Shown here: positions 28,024 through 36,791 of the stretch, in pieces
Layout: the number at the start of each line of letters is the position of its first letter
Position numbering within the stretch: position 1 is the stretch's first letter
NCBI RefSeq assembly: GCF_007004545.3
Contig: NZ_CP045503.2
Coordinates: 5,086,501 to 5,150,500, forward strand
Source: Shewanella eurypsychrophilus
Lineage (GTDB): Bacteria; Pseudomonadota; Gammaproteobacteria; Enterobacterales; Shewanellaceae
DNA: 64,000 bases
Reading direction: 5' to 3'
The notes under the pieces: generated by a model
What the model was told of the DNA's origin: nothing
The model's database searches: none
Seen by the model: only the letters and a program-made list of their open reading frames with translations
Position numbers and translations under genes: made by a program

Positions 28024-28941
28024 ATGTCTGCTCAAGATATTATTTTAAGTTCGGGAACCTCTACGTTAGCCCCAGCTGCGCAGGTAAGAAAGAAGCTTAG
28101 CAAGATAGCTAAGTTATTCGATGCTACTAAGTGTAATGGCTGTAAAGGTTGTCAGGTCGCGTGTTCCGAATGGAACGATCTACGTGCACCTATCGGTGAG
28201 TTTACCGGTAGCTACCAAAATCCAGCGGATCTATCCTCTGAGTGCTGGACCTTAATGAAGTTCAATGAGGTCACAGACGAGAATGACAAGCTACGTTGGC
28301 AGTTCACTCACAGTGGTTGTATGCACTGTGACGATCCAGCCTGTTTAACAGCCTGCTCGACTAAAGATGCCATCGTTCAACATGCTAACGGCATTGTGAA
28401 TATTGACTCTGATAAATGCATAGGTTGTGGCTATTGCGTAACGGCTTGTCCATTCGATGTGCCTAAACTCGATGAGATCGATCAGAAAGCCTATAAGTGC
28501 ACCATGTGTTCAGACAGATTACAGGTAGGCCAAGAGCCATCATGTGTGAAGTCATGTACCACAGGTGCGCTCAAGTTCGGTACCCGTGAAGATATGTTGT
28601 TTATCGCAGACTTGCGTATCAAACAACTTCACGAGAAAGGCTTTACTAAGGCTGGGCTATATAACCCTCAAGGGGTTGGCGGCACGGGGATGATGATGAT
28701 TCTACATGACATCAGTCAACCGGAAAGCTATGGCTTACCTGCTGATCCTAAGACCAGCTTACCCATCAAACTATGGCAAGACGTAGTCAAGCCTCTGGGA
28801 GCAGCCGGGATTATCGCGACTGTGGCGGTGGCTTGTCTGCACCGCATCACAGTGGGCCGAAATGTTGTCGATGAGAGTGATAACGATGATGACAGTGAAG
28901 CGATTGATCACACCCACCCAACCCAGTCAGATAAGGAGTAA
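28024..28941 (+). CDS. fdnH: Formate dehydrogenase-N beta subunit (iron-sulfur)
   Basis: A 305-residue electron-transfer subunit. Four cysteine clusters for 4Fe-4S centres are visible: CNGCKGCQVACSEW, CMHCDDPACLTAC, CIGCGYCVTACPFDVP and CTMCSDRLQVGQEPSCVKSC. A single transmembrane helix near residues 258-277 (LGAAGIIATVAVACLH) anchors it, as in FdnH/FdxH. It passes electrons from the alpha subunit to the cytochrome b subunit. Only 2 bases separate it from the fdnG stop. The C-terminal tail is acidic. Confidence 0.95.
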   Translation: MSAQDIILSSGTSTLAPAAQVRKKLSKIAKLFDATKCNGCKGCQVACSEWNDLRAPIGEFTGSYQNPADLSSECWTLMKFNEVTDENDKLRWQFTHSGCMHCDDPACLTACSTKDAIVQHANGIVNIDSDKCIGCGYCVTACPFDVPKLDEIDQKAYKCTMCSDRLQVGQEPSCVKSCTTGALKFGTREDMLFIADLRIKQLHEKGFTKAGLYNPQGVGGTGMMMILHDISQPESYGLPADPKTSLPIKLWQDVVKPLGAAGIIATVAVACLHRITVGRNVVDESDNDDDSEAIDHTHPTQSDKE

Positions 28942-28946
28942 CGCTC

Positions 28947-29591
28947 ATGCATAAGCAGAATATGATTTTGCGCCATAAGTTGTTCGATCGGATCTGTCAC
29001 TGGTTTATTGTGGCTGTGGGCTTAGTGACCTTTCTCACTGGCTTTGCTTTCTTCTTCCCATCCTTTCAATGGTTGGGAGCGATAGCTGGCACACCACAAA
29101 TGGCGCGCTTTGTTCATCCTATTGCCGGCTTGATGATGTGTCTGCCGCTGATGTTGATGCTAGTGCGCTACTACCACCATAACAAATGGGAAAAGAACGA
29201 CCTGACTTGGATGCTAGCCATCAAAGATGTGATGCTTGAAAACGAGGACAAGATCCCCGCCATCGGTCATTACAACCCAGGTCAAAAAGTACTGTTCCGC
29301 ACATTCGTGGTGACCTCTATCGTATTAACGGTAACAGGTTTCATGATGTGGCAGCCCTACTTTGCCCATTACTTTGCCTCCACCGCTATCGAGTGGGCCA
29401 TTCTACTGCACGCCATTTGTGCGGTGATCATGCTTATCTTCGTGATAGTGCATTTCTGGATGGCAACTTGGGTGGAAGGATCGGTTGCAGGCATGTTGTA
29501 TGGCGCAGTATCTCGCGCCTGGTGCAAGAAACACCATCCCAACATGCTTAAGGATCCTGAACTAAAGACTATTAAGCGGGAAAAACACTAA
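28947..29591 (+). CDS. fdnI: Formate dehydrogenase-N gamma subunit, cytochrome b
   Basis: A 214-residue membrane cytochrome with four hydrophobic helices. Histidines placed for two b hemes occur in FDRICHWFIV (first helix), FVHPIAGLMM (second), ILLHAICAVI and VIVHFWMATW (later helices), matching the FdnI/FdoI family. It delivers formate electrons to the quinone pool in the inner membrane. The spacing to fdnH is 5 bases. Confidence 0.93.
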   Translation: MHKQNMILRHKLFDRICHWFIVAVGLVTFLTGFAFFFPSFQWLGAIAGTPQMARFVHPIAGLMMCLPLMLMLVRYYHHNKWEKNDLTWMLAIKDVMLENEDKIPAIGHYNPGQKVLFRTFVVTSIVLTVTGFMMWQPYFAHYFASTAIEWAILLHAICAVIMLIFVIVHFWMATWVEGSVAGMLYGAVSRAWCKKHHPNMLKDPELKTIKREKH

Positions 29592-29593
29592 TT

Positions 29594-30523
29594 ATGAGCA
29601 CAGCAATACTCGACGCTAAAAAAATCCAGGCCCAAAAACTGGAGATCAAGACCCTGATCCCAGCTGATCCTAAGACGGTCTACCAACTGCGCGGCAAAAG
29701 ACTGGCTGAGTTAGCACAGGAGTCGGGACTCACCGATTACTTTAACTTACTCAAGCTGCTTGTTAACGCCCAAGAGAGGGTAGCCGCAGAGACAGGCTTG
29801 CAAGAGGAGAACTGCTTCGGCCTCAAGCCTAAGTTTAATCTCGAGCAAGCCCAGCCAATGGCTCAGGCAAACTTTGAGTGGGGAAATTATTGGCAGTCGA
29901 TATTGCTGGAGCTTGTCAGTGATCTCCTCCCTAAGTTGTCAGTGACTGGCAGTTCGGAACTGAGTGAAGTACTTAAAGAGTTAGTCGGGGTTAAACCGCA
30001 AACTCTACAAGATTATGCCGAAGCCATGTTGCTTGGCCACTTTGCTAAGGTTCCGGCGAAATACACGCTATTTATCTGGGCAGCCTTATCTGTCTATTGG
30101 TCGCACTGGGCAACGGATCTTGCTAGCGAAATCGCTAAATCGGCTGAAAGCCATAAAACCTTATGTCCGGTTTGTGGCAGCCATCCGATAGCCAGTGTGA
30201 TCAAGGATCAGCCTCGTGCCGGGTTACGCTATCTGCATTGCAGTCTATGTGAAACCCAGTGGCATCAAATCCGCGCCGAATGCACTAGCTGTGGCGAAGA
30301 CAAGGGCGTTTTCCTTTGGGCTGAATCTGAAACCAAGTCAGCCATTCGCATCGAAAGCTGTGACACCTGTAAGGGCTATACCAAGATGTTGTTTACCAAC
30401 ATCAAGCCTGAGCTGGAAGTTGCTGTGGATGATTTGGCAACACTGCTGATGGATCAGCACGTGGTGGAGCAAGGCTATCAAGCCACAACGGTTAACCCCT
30501 TGTTGCTTGCCCACGAGCAGTAA
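29594..30523 (+). CDS. fdhE: Formate dehydrogenase accessory protein FdhE
   Basis: A 309-residue cytoplasmic protein needed to mature respiratory formate dehydrogenases. The C-terminal zinc-ribbon region holds four CxxC pairs: CPVCGSHP, CSLCETQW, CTSCGEDKG and CDTCKGY, matching rubredoxin-like FdhE metal sites. It starts 2 bases after fdnI, so it is the last gene of the fdn operon before a hairpin. Confidence 0.93.
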   Translation: MSTAILDAKKIQAQKLEIKTLIPADPKTVYQLRGKRLAELAQESGLTDYFNLLKLLVNAQERVAAETGLQEENCFGLKPKFNLEQAQPMAQANFEWGNYWQSILLELVSDLLPKLSVTGSSELSEVLKELVGVKPQTLQDYAEAMLLGHFAKVPAKYTLFIWAALSVYWSHWATDLASEIAKSAESHKTLCPVCGSHPIASVIKDQPRAGLRYLHCSLCETQWHQIRAECTSCGEDKGVFLWAESETKSAIRIESCDTCKGYTKMLFTNIKPELEVAVDDLATLLMDQHVVEQGYQATTVNPLLLAHEQ

Positions 30524-30531
30524 GTTCGACC

Positions 30532-30567
30532 AGCGCTACAGACTCAGAATCTTGGATCTGTAGCGCT
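30532..30567 (+). terminator. Hairpin between fdhE and selA
   Basis: AGCGCTACAGA at 30532-30542 pairs perfectly with TCTGTAGCGCT at 30557-30567, followed by TTATTTAATC. It looks like a terminator or partial attenuator separating the fdn genes from the sel genes. Confidence 0.7.
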
Positions 30568-30601
30568 TTATTTAATCACCACTGATTTTAACTTGAAGTA
30601 A

Positions 30602-32035
30602 ATGAATCCGATGACCCAAGCTATCAATACAACCACCGCCCTATATCGTTCCTTACCCGCTATGGACAGTCTGCTAGTGAACAAAGCCGTGATAAAACTT
30701 AGGCAGGAATATGGCGATGCTTGGGTTAAAAACCAGTTAAACAAGCTTCTCAATCAAGCAAGATCTCAGATTGCTGAGCGGCAAATCCTACCTAAATATT
30801 GCGCCACAGCAAATACGATAATTACAGCTTTGACGCAAAGATTGTTAGAGGAACAGCGCCACAGCCTTCAACCAGTCTGGAATCTGACAGGGACTATTTT
30901 ACACACCAACTTGGGGCGCTCTCAGCTATCAGAAAGCGCCATATCGGCGGTGACCAAAGTGATGCGTCATCCGACACCACTGGAATTTGAATTAGAAGCA
31001 GGCAAGCGGGGTCACCGAGATCAAGCCATAGGAAAAATATTAAACCAACTAACGGGATCGCAAAGCTGTTGCCTGGTTAACAATAATGCCGCTGCTGTAC
31101 TGCTGATGCTCTCGAGCGTCGCGGCAGGTAAAGAAGTGATCGTCTCTCGAGGCGAATTGGTCGAGATAGGGGGTGCCTTTCGCATTCCGGATATCATGCG
31201 CCAAGCAGGCTGCACCTTAGTCGAGGTCGGCAGCACCAATCGTACTCACCTTAAAGACTACCAAGAAGCCATTACTGAAAATACCGCCGCCATCATGAAG
31301 GTACATACCAGTAATTACCACATCCAAGGATTCACCTCTGCTGTCGATGAGAAAGCTCTGGCTCAGCTTTGCCAGCAACATCAATTACCGCTTATCTCAG
31401 ATCTGGGCAGCGGCGCACTGACCGATCTTACCGAGTTTGGTCTCGGCGATGAGCCCACCCCGCAACAGATGTTAGCCGATGGGGTTAACCTGATTAGCTT
31501 TTCGGGCGACAAACTACTCGGCGGACCGCAAGCCGGCTTGATTGTTGGTGATGAAGCGCTCATAGAAAAACTGCAACAACATCCACTCAAACGCGCGCTA
31601 CGCTGCGACAAAATGACCTTAGCAGCGCTTGAAGCAACGCTGTTACTGTATCGAAACCCACTTAAGCTCAATAACGAGCTGCCTATGCTTAAAAAAATGT
31701 CTCGCCCACTCTACGAACTAGAGCAATTAGGCCAGTTGCTTATGGCGGAGCTGCCTGAATTTTTTTCCCCCCACTTTAACCTCGCCATCACCCCAAGCAA
31801 AACCCAGATAGGCAGTGGTTCTCAACCTAATACCTTGCTCGACTCATTGGCTCTGACCTTCACACCGACAGCTAAAAGCCGATACGCGGTCCATCAGCTG
31901 GAGCAAAAATTTAAGCGGAGCCAGCGACCTATTATTGGTCGAATTAATCACAACCAATATTGGTTAGATTTACGTGGTGCAGAGCAAGAAGTCCGCTTGA
32001 TAAACGCACTCAGGGAAGTTGGGCAGAAATTATGA
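30602..32035 (+). CDS. selA: L-seryl-tRNA(Sec) selenium transferase
   Basis: A 477-residue PLP enzyme that converts Ser-tRNA(Sec) to Sec-tRNA(Sec) with selenophosphate. The N-terminal domain begins near MDSLLVNKAVIKLRQEYG. The PLP lysine is K304 in LISFSGDKLLGGPQAG. GTILHTNLGRSQLS and EVGSTNRTHLKDY are further family marks. The stop UGA overlaps the ATG of the first small downstream frame (ATGA). A second ATG 9 bases in is also possible as the start; no strong ribosome site is seen for either. Confidence 0.95.
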   Translation: MNPMTQAINTTTALYRSLPAMDSLLVNKAVIKLRQEYGDAWVKNQLNKLLNQARSQIAERQILPKYCATANTIITALTQRLLEEQRHSLQPVWNLTGTILHTNLGRSQLSESAISAVTKVMRHPTPLEFELEAGKRGHRDQAIGKILNQLTGSQSCCLVNNNAAAVLLMLSSVAAGKEVIVSRGELVEIGGAFRIPDIMRQAGCTLVEVGSTNRTHLKDYQEAITENTAAIMKVHTSNYHIQGFTSAVDEKALAQLCQQHQLPLISDLGSGALTDLTEFGLGDEPTPQQMLADGVNLISFSGDKLLGGPQAGLIVGDEALIEKLQQHPLKRALRCDKMTLAALEATLLLYRNPLKLNNELPMLKKMSRPLYELEQLGQLLMAELPEFFSPHFNLAITPSKTQIGSGSQPNTLLDSLALTFTPTAKSRYAVHQLEQKFKRSQRPIIGRINHNQYWLDLRGAEQEVRLINALREVGQKL

Positions 32036-32124
32036 TTATTGTGACAGCTAATGACGTAGAGGGTGTGGATCACGGTAAAACCACACTGCTTCAAACTGAC
32101 ATAATGAGTGAACTAACCAAATGA
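32032..32124 (+). CDS. Small frame 1: 30-residue truncated copy of the SelB N-terminus
   Basis: Reads MIIVTANDVEGVDHGKTTLL then QTDIMSELTK and a UGA stop. Against SelB (MIIVTAGHVDHGKTTLLQAL) it keeps the first six residues and the DHGKTTLLQ P-loop stretch, with a 3-residue insertion. Its ATG overlaps the selA UGA and its UGA overlaps the ATG of the next small frame. It may be a degraded tandem duplicate or a translated leader. Nothing in the sequence alone proves that it is made. Confidence 0.5.
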   Translation: MIIVTANDVEGVDHGKTTLLQTDIMSELTK

Positions 32125-32168
32125 TCATTGTGACTCCTAGACATGTAGAACACGGTAAAACCAGATGA
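32121..32168 (+). CDS. Small frame 2: 15-residue truncated copy of the SelB N-terminus
   Basis: Reads MIIVTPRHVEHGKTR and a UGA stop. It keeps the first five residues and a near-complete P-loop (RHVEHGKT for GHVDHGKT). It is linked by ATGA overlaps to the small frame before it and to selB itself, so a ribosome that reinitiates at each overlap would pass from selA to selB through both. Confidence 0.5.
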   Translation: MIIVTPRHVEHGKTR

Positions 32169-34060
32169 TTATTGTTACAGCCGGCCATGTAGATCACGGC
32201 AAAACCACACTGCTTCAAGCGCTAACTGGCACCGATGCCGACCGGCTTCCCGAAGAGAAAAAGCGCGGTATGACCATAGATCTCGGGTATGCCTTTATGG
32301 ATATCGCCCAAGATTGTCGACTCGCCTTTATCGATGTCCCAGGCCATGAGAAGTTTATTAGCAATATGCTGGTCGGCGTCAGCAGTGCAAAACATGCCAT
32401 GTTAGTGGTCGCCTGTGATGACGGTGTTATGCCGCAAACAATAGAACACTTAGACATTTTGCGCTTACTCAAACTCGATAACCTCATTGTCGTGCTCACT
32501 AAAGCCGATCGCGTCAGTGAGACTCGCATAAAAGAAGTTGAGCAGGAGATCGGCCAACTACTGACAAGCAATAACGATGATATTAATGGGTTATTTACGG
32601 TTTCTTCAATCAGTGGAAGCGGTATAGAACCTCTGCGCGAACATATAAAACACTTAGCAAAAAATCAAACTAGTGCCACCAAGATGCATAGTTTCAGGAT
32701 GGCTGTCGATAGAGTATTTAGCGTAAAAGGGGCCGGACTAGTCGCTACAGGCACAGTAATAAGCGGCAGTATTGATCTAGACAAAAAACTATTCGCTTCG
32801 AATCAAACTCAGGCGATTCGAGTACGTAATATTCATAGCCAGGGACGTCAATCTCAAGCAGCAAGCACAGGGAAAAGAGTCGCGCTTAATCTGACTAACA
32901 TCGATTCTCACTCAGGCTTACAGCGTGGAGATTGGCTCACTGAATTAGCACCTGTACAGGCATCAGATCGGGTTACTGCAATATTTGAGGGGCAAAAAAA
33001 TGTTAAACATTGGCAGAGTGTGCATATCTATCACGGCGGTAATCACAGCTTGGCCCGTGTATCTTTGCTGCAATCACTCAACGATCACCGCGCCTTAATC
33101 GAATTGCAATTCGAACAACCGATGCAACTGACCAATCACGATAGAGTCATTATTCGAGATGCTGCAGCGACCAGCACCATAGGCGGTGCACAAATCTTAG
33201 AACTGCAACCGACAGCAAGAGGCAAGCGCAAGCCTGAACGTCTCGAATATCTAGACCTATTATCACAATGTCACTCACCTAATAGTGCACTGCAATTTCA
33301 AAGCTTAATCCAGCCAGTGCTGGCTACAGGTTTCTGCTGGGATTGGCAGCTAAGTTCACAGCAACTGCAACAACTTTCAGCGCAAACTCAGTTGCAACAC
33401 ATTTCAGGTTTTGTGATTCACCCTAAACTACTCGAACATATATCAAGCCAACTGTTATCCATTATCGAAAACTATCATAGCCAGTTTCCCGATCAGTTAG
33501 GCCTGGCCATGAGCCGAGTTCAACGCATGAGCAGAGAAAAGTATCCCTTCGAAATCACCAGCTTTGTCATTTCGACTCTCTGTCAACAAAAGCAACTGCA
33601 GATGAGCCGTAGTCTGGTCCACCTTCCCAATCACAACATTGCGCTGACACAGCGGGAATCTTTACTTTGGCAGCGTATATCCACTCAGTGCCAACAAGCT
33701 AATGCACCTCTGTGGGTGACAGACTTTGCCATGATTAATGATATCGAGGTTAAGTCAATGCGCCACTTCTGCCACAAGTTAGTTCAATTAGGCTTTTTAA
33801 CGTCAATATTAAAAGATAGATATGTAATGAGTGAATCTATTTATCTCTATGCAGAACATATTCGCAATCATAATAGTAAATATAAAGAAATTAAAACCAC
33901 TGAATTTAGAGAGCTAGTTAAATTAGGAAGGAAGGCAAGCATACAAATATTAGAGTTTTTCGACAGATGTGGATTCACTAGCAGGAAATATCAATCTAAC
34001 AGTAGAACCATTAGAGATAATGGACTATTTATTCAAGAAAAAATTGGCGGAAGAACATAG
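32165..34060 (+). CDS. selB: Selenocysteine-specific elongation factor
   Basis: A 631-residue GTPase that brings Sec-tRNA(Sec) to UGA codons by binding the SECIS hairpin. The N-terminus is MIIVTAGHVDHGKTTLLQAL (G1 at residues 7-14); DVPGHEKF (G3) and TKAD (G4) follow, then EF-Tu-like domains and the C-terminal winged helices that bind SECIS. Its ATG overlaps the UGA of a small upstream frame. The last codons run into antisense of tRNA-Sec (34045-34060). The last 75 or so codons switch from CGN to AGA/AGG arginine codons, unlike the rest of the gene. Confidence 0.95.
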   Translation: MIIVTAGHVDHGKTTLLQALTGTDADRLPEEKKRGMTIDLGYAFMDIAQDCRLAFIDVPGHEKFISNMLVGVSSAKHAMLVVACDDGVMPQTIEHLDILRLLKLDNLIVVLTKADRVSETRIKEVEQEIGQLLTSNNDDINGLFTVSSISGSGIEPLREHIKHLAKNQTSATKMHSFRMAVDRVFSVKGAGLVATGTVISGSIDLDKKLFASNQTQAIRVRNIHSQGRQSQAASTGKRVALNLTNIDSHSGLQRGDWLTELAPVQASDRVTAIFEGQKNVKHWQSVHIYHGGNHSLARVSLLQSLNDHRALIELQFEQPMQLTNHDRVIIRDAAATSTIGGAQILELQPTARGKRKPERLEYLDLLSQCHSPNSALQFQSLIQPVLATGFCWDWQLSSQQLQQLSAQTQLQHISGFVIHPKLLEHISSQLLSIIENYHSQFPDQLGLAMSRVQRMSREKYPFEITSFVISTLCQQKQLQMSRSLVHLPNHNIALTQRESLLWQRISTQCQQANAPLWVTDFAMINDIEVKSMRHFCHKLVQLGFLTSILKDRYVMSESIYLYAEHIRNHNSKYKEIKTTEFRELVKLGRKASIQILEFFDRCGFTSRKYQSNSRTIRDNGLFIQEKIGGRT

Positions 34061-34139
34061 GAGTTGAACCTACCTGGGACTGCTGGCAGCCCCACCCGGA
34101 TTTGAAATCCAGACGCCTCACCGGAGACGACGTTCTTCC
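34045..34139 (-). tRNA. selC: tRNA-Sec (anticodon UCA)
   Basis: A 95-base tRNA including an encoded CCA. The acceptor stem is 8 bp (GGAAGAAC with GTTCTTCC), the anticodon loop TTTCAAA gives UCA, the T arm is TAGG-TTCAACT-CCTA, and the extended variable arm is long, all as in E. coli selC. It decodes the UGA in fdnG. It is convergent with selB and shares 16 bases with the end of that gene. Confidence 0.95.
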
Positions 34140-34278
34140 TCTTGAAGAAGCATCATAATAATCAATACAATTTATTTCAACAAGTACAAACATTTATAAT
34201 TAATATATTTGTGATCAATAACATTAATTAAAACAACAATTGTTGACTAGTAATACTTTACTTAAAGGAACATTTATC

Positions 34279-35145
34279 ATGAGTTCAATTAAGACTCAGA
34301 TCCATAATGTAATTGAGCATAAAAAAGTCAGATGTTTTAGAAATTTTAGAGAGTCAGAAATTGTAGAATCAGTTGCATCAGAAGTGAGAGTTGCACTTAT
34401 TTACAATGGAATTTCACACACTGTAATGATGGCAAGTCCAGCCGACCTTGAGTATTTCGCTATTGGTTTTACGCTTTCTGAACGAATTGTAGAGAAGCCA
34501 GCAGATATAAAATCGATAGAGTTAGAGCCAAATGACAAGGGTGTACTTATTTATATTGAAATTACTAACCGTTGCTTTATGGCACTAAAAGATCAGCGAA
34601 GAAATATGGCAGGAAGAACGGGATGTGGACTATGTGGAGTAGCGCAATTAGAACATGCAGTAAAGCCTACAATACGTGTTAACAATAATAAAAGATTCAA
34701 TATAAACTTATTGCAAAATGTATTATCTCAGTTACCAAAAGTACAAACCATGTTTAATATAACAGGTGCTACTCATGCGGCCATGTCATTATCTGAGAGC
34801 GGAGAAATCACCTCGAGCTATGAAGATATAGGCAGGCACATAGCGCTAGACAAATTAATAGGCTCTTACTCAAAGAATGGCCAAATAACACCAGCGGCTA
34901 TTCTACTAACCAGTAGAGCCAGCTTTGAGATGGTACAAAAATCGGCAAGCGCAAATATTGAAATTATATTTGCAATATCTGCTGCTACATCTCTAGCAAT
35001 AGAATTAGCAGACAAATCCAATATTACCTTAGTCGGTTTCTGTCGTAATAATAGAGCAACAATATATACTCATTCTCATCGTATCACCTCGGAAAACCTC
35101 AATAAATTAACGGCTATAGAACTTGAAAAAAAGATGGCCTATTAA
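34279..35145 (+). CDS. fdhD: Formate dehydrogenase sulfurtransferase FdhD
   Basis: A 288-residue protein that passes sulfur from IscS to the molybdenum cofactor of formate dehydrogenase. The conserved cysteine pair is C116-x2-C119 in GRTGCGLCGVAQLE; ATHAAMSLSESGEI and YEDIGRHIALDKLIG are other family marks. The ATG at 34279 follows AAAGGAAC; the frame extends to a TTG at 34240 without support. The gene is clearly AT-rich and uses AGA for most arginines, unlike fdnG, selA or pst. Confidence 0.93.
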   Translation: MSSIKTQIHNVIEHKKVRCFRNFRESEIVESVASEVRVALIYNGISHTVMMASPADLEYFAIGFTLSERIVEKPADIKSIELEPNDKGVLIYIEITNRCFMALKDQRRNMAGRTGCGLCGVAQLEHAVKPTIRVNNNKRFNINLLQNVLSQLPKVQTMFNITGATHAAMSLSESGEITSSYEDIGRHIALDKLIGSYSKNGQITPAAILLTSRASFEMVQKSASANIEIIFAISAATSLAIELADKSNITLVGFCRNNRATIYTHSHRITSENLNKLTAIELEKKMAY

Positions 35146-35190
35146 TTCTATCCGGGGGACGGTTTGCTATCAATATTGGAGCTTATAGAG

Positions 35191-35910
35191 CTAGCAACTA
35201 GAAACCCCTTGTCGATCGAGTATAAATGCCTGGTCAGCCAATCGCTTAGTCTGCAGGGGGCTGTGTGACACCATCACCATGGTATAACGCTGCTTCAATG
35301 ACACTAGCAATTGCTCTATCACCTCGGTATTCTCTGGATCTAAAGACGCCGTTGGTTCATCTAATAGGAGGATCTCAGGATCAAGCACTAGCGTTCTTGC
35401 CAGGCATAATCTTTGCTGCTGACCACCAGATAACGAGGAAGCATCGCTATTGAGTCTATCCTTGATCTCATCCCACAGCCTCACCTGCACTAACACCTCT
35501 TCGCTACGTGCTAAAGCTTGCACCGAATTTAGCCCAGCGACCACCTTAAGTGGCAATAACAAGTTGTCTATGATGCTGCCAGGTAATAGGTTTGGAGTTT
35601 GAAATACCATGCCGACTTTTCGGCGCAGCAGTGGTAGGTGATGATGTACAAGTTGGCTGACATCGACCTCCCCCTCAGACAACTGCAGACAAATATTGCC
35701 AGTCATAACATGCTTTTCGAAACAATCATTGAGCCGGTTTAGCGCCCGTAACAGGGTGGTTTTTCCACAACCAGATGGGCCAGTCAGCATATGTAGCTGG
35801 CCTTTTCTCAGTTGCATATTCACATTCTTGAGAATTGTTTTATCAGCAAAGCGAATACTGACATCTTGGATCTGGCCAATAATTTCGCCGTCACAAACCT
35901 TATCTAACAC
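35191..35910 (-). CDS. pstB: Phosphate ABC transporter ATP-binding protein
   Basis: A 239-residue ABC ATPase: Walker A GPSGCGKTTLLRALNRLND (the NRLND tail is typical of PstB), Q-loop MVFQTPNLLPGSI, signature LSGGQQQRLCLARTL and Walker B ILLLDEPTASLDP. It powers the PstCA channel for phosphate uptake. The start overlaps the pstA stop by 7 bases. No phoU follows in this window. Confidence 0.88.
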   Translation of the reverse strand: MLDKVCDGEIIGQIQDVSIRFADKTILKNVNMQLRKGQLHMLTGPSGCGKTTLLRALNRLNDCFEKHVMTGNICLQLSEGEVDVSQLVHHHLPLLRRKVGMVFQTPNLLPGSIIDNLLLPLKVVAGLNSVQALARSEEVLVQVRLWDEIKDRLNSDASSLSGGQQQRLCLARTLVLDPEILLLDEPTASLDPENTEVIEQLLVSLKQRYTMVMVSHSPLQTKRLADQAFILDRQGVSSC

Positions 35911-36791
35911 ACACTCTCCCTACTGATAGTTTCACTCATATTTTGGTTGGGACGCCTGACAAGCGCCGCAAGTAAAGTAAAGATAATACTCGTGAGCGTT
36001 AGCAGAACTAAAGCCGCTCCGAACGCCATGTTTAACTCTTGTTGTGATTGATACTGAGCACTGTAATAAAAAATCGTGAACGGTAACGCTTCGAACCGCT
36101 CAAATAACCCTCCGGGTAGCCCCGCATTTGCCACCGCCCCTGTTAACATGATCACCGCGGTATCTTCAGCAGCCCTGCCTATCGCTAACATGAGTCCACT
36201 CATAATTCCTGCTCGGGCTTGCGGCAGAAGCAAACGATATGTGATCTGCCATTGAGTCAAACCTAAGGCTGCTCCCGTAATAGCTAACTGCTTTGGTAAG
36301 CTACTCAGTGCATTTTGAGTCGCGCAGGCAATATAAGGAAGGATGAGTAAGGCCAAGCAAAATGCTGCAAGCAAGAGACTGGCATTAGCCTGAGGAAAGA
36401 CAGTCCCTCGCAAGAGCAAAATCAAACTAAAGCCAAACAGTCCCATTAGAATGGATGGGATCCCAGCAAGAATGTCGACGGCGATACCCAGCACTTTCTG
36501 AGCGGTTTTTTCCGGAGCACTCGCAAGCCATATACCACAGGCGACGCCCGGCACAGTAGCCAAGGATACGGCACATAAAATGACGGTAACGGAGCCGACA
36601 CAGGCAGGCCATATGCCCTCCCATACAGGCTTTAGCCCCATCATTGCTGCAAGAGGGTCAGTGTCACCAAAAAAGAGTTGTAGATTTAATGTCGGCATAC
36701 CTTTGAATAAGATAAAGCCAATTATAACCAGCATAATACTCATTAATAAAAAGGCGCAGAGATTACCCCAATAGCCAATCCATCGACTCAT
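35904..36791 (-). CDS. pstA: Phosphate ABC transporter permease PstA
   Basis: A 295-residue inner-membrane permease with about six helices. The EAA-type cytoplasmic loop is seen around LPKQLAITGAALGLTQWQI, and IGRAAEDTAVIMLTGAVANA is a PstA landmark. Its start is in an ATGA overlap with the pstC stop, so the two permease subunits are made together. Confidence 0.9.
   Translation of the reverse strand: MSRWIGYWGNLCAFLLMSIMLVIIGFILFKGMPTLNLQLFFGDTDPLAAMMGLKPVWEGIWPACVGSVTVILCAVSLATVPGVACGIWLASAPEKTAQKVLGIAVDILAGIPSILMGLFGFSLILLLRGTVFPQANASLLLAAFCLALLILPYIACATQNALSSLPKQLAITGAALGLTQWQITYRLLLPQARAGIMSGLMLAIGRAAEDTAVIMLTGAVANAGLPGGLFERFEALPFTIFYYSAQYQSQQELNMAFGAALVLLTLTSIIFTLLAALVRRPNQNMSETISRESVC

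Noticed and set aside
34045..34139. tRNA-Sec as an integration site for a genomic island
   Set aside because: No integrase, no second copy of the tRNA end and no phage-like genes nearby; only a change in codon use was seen.
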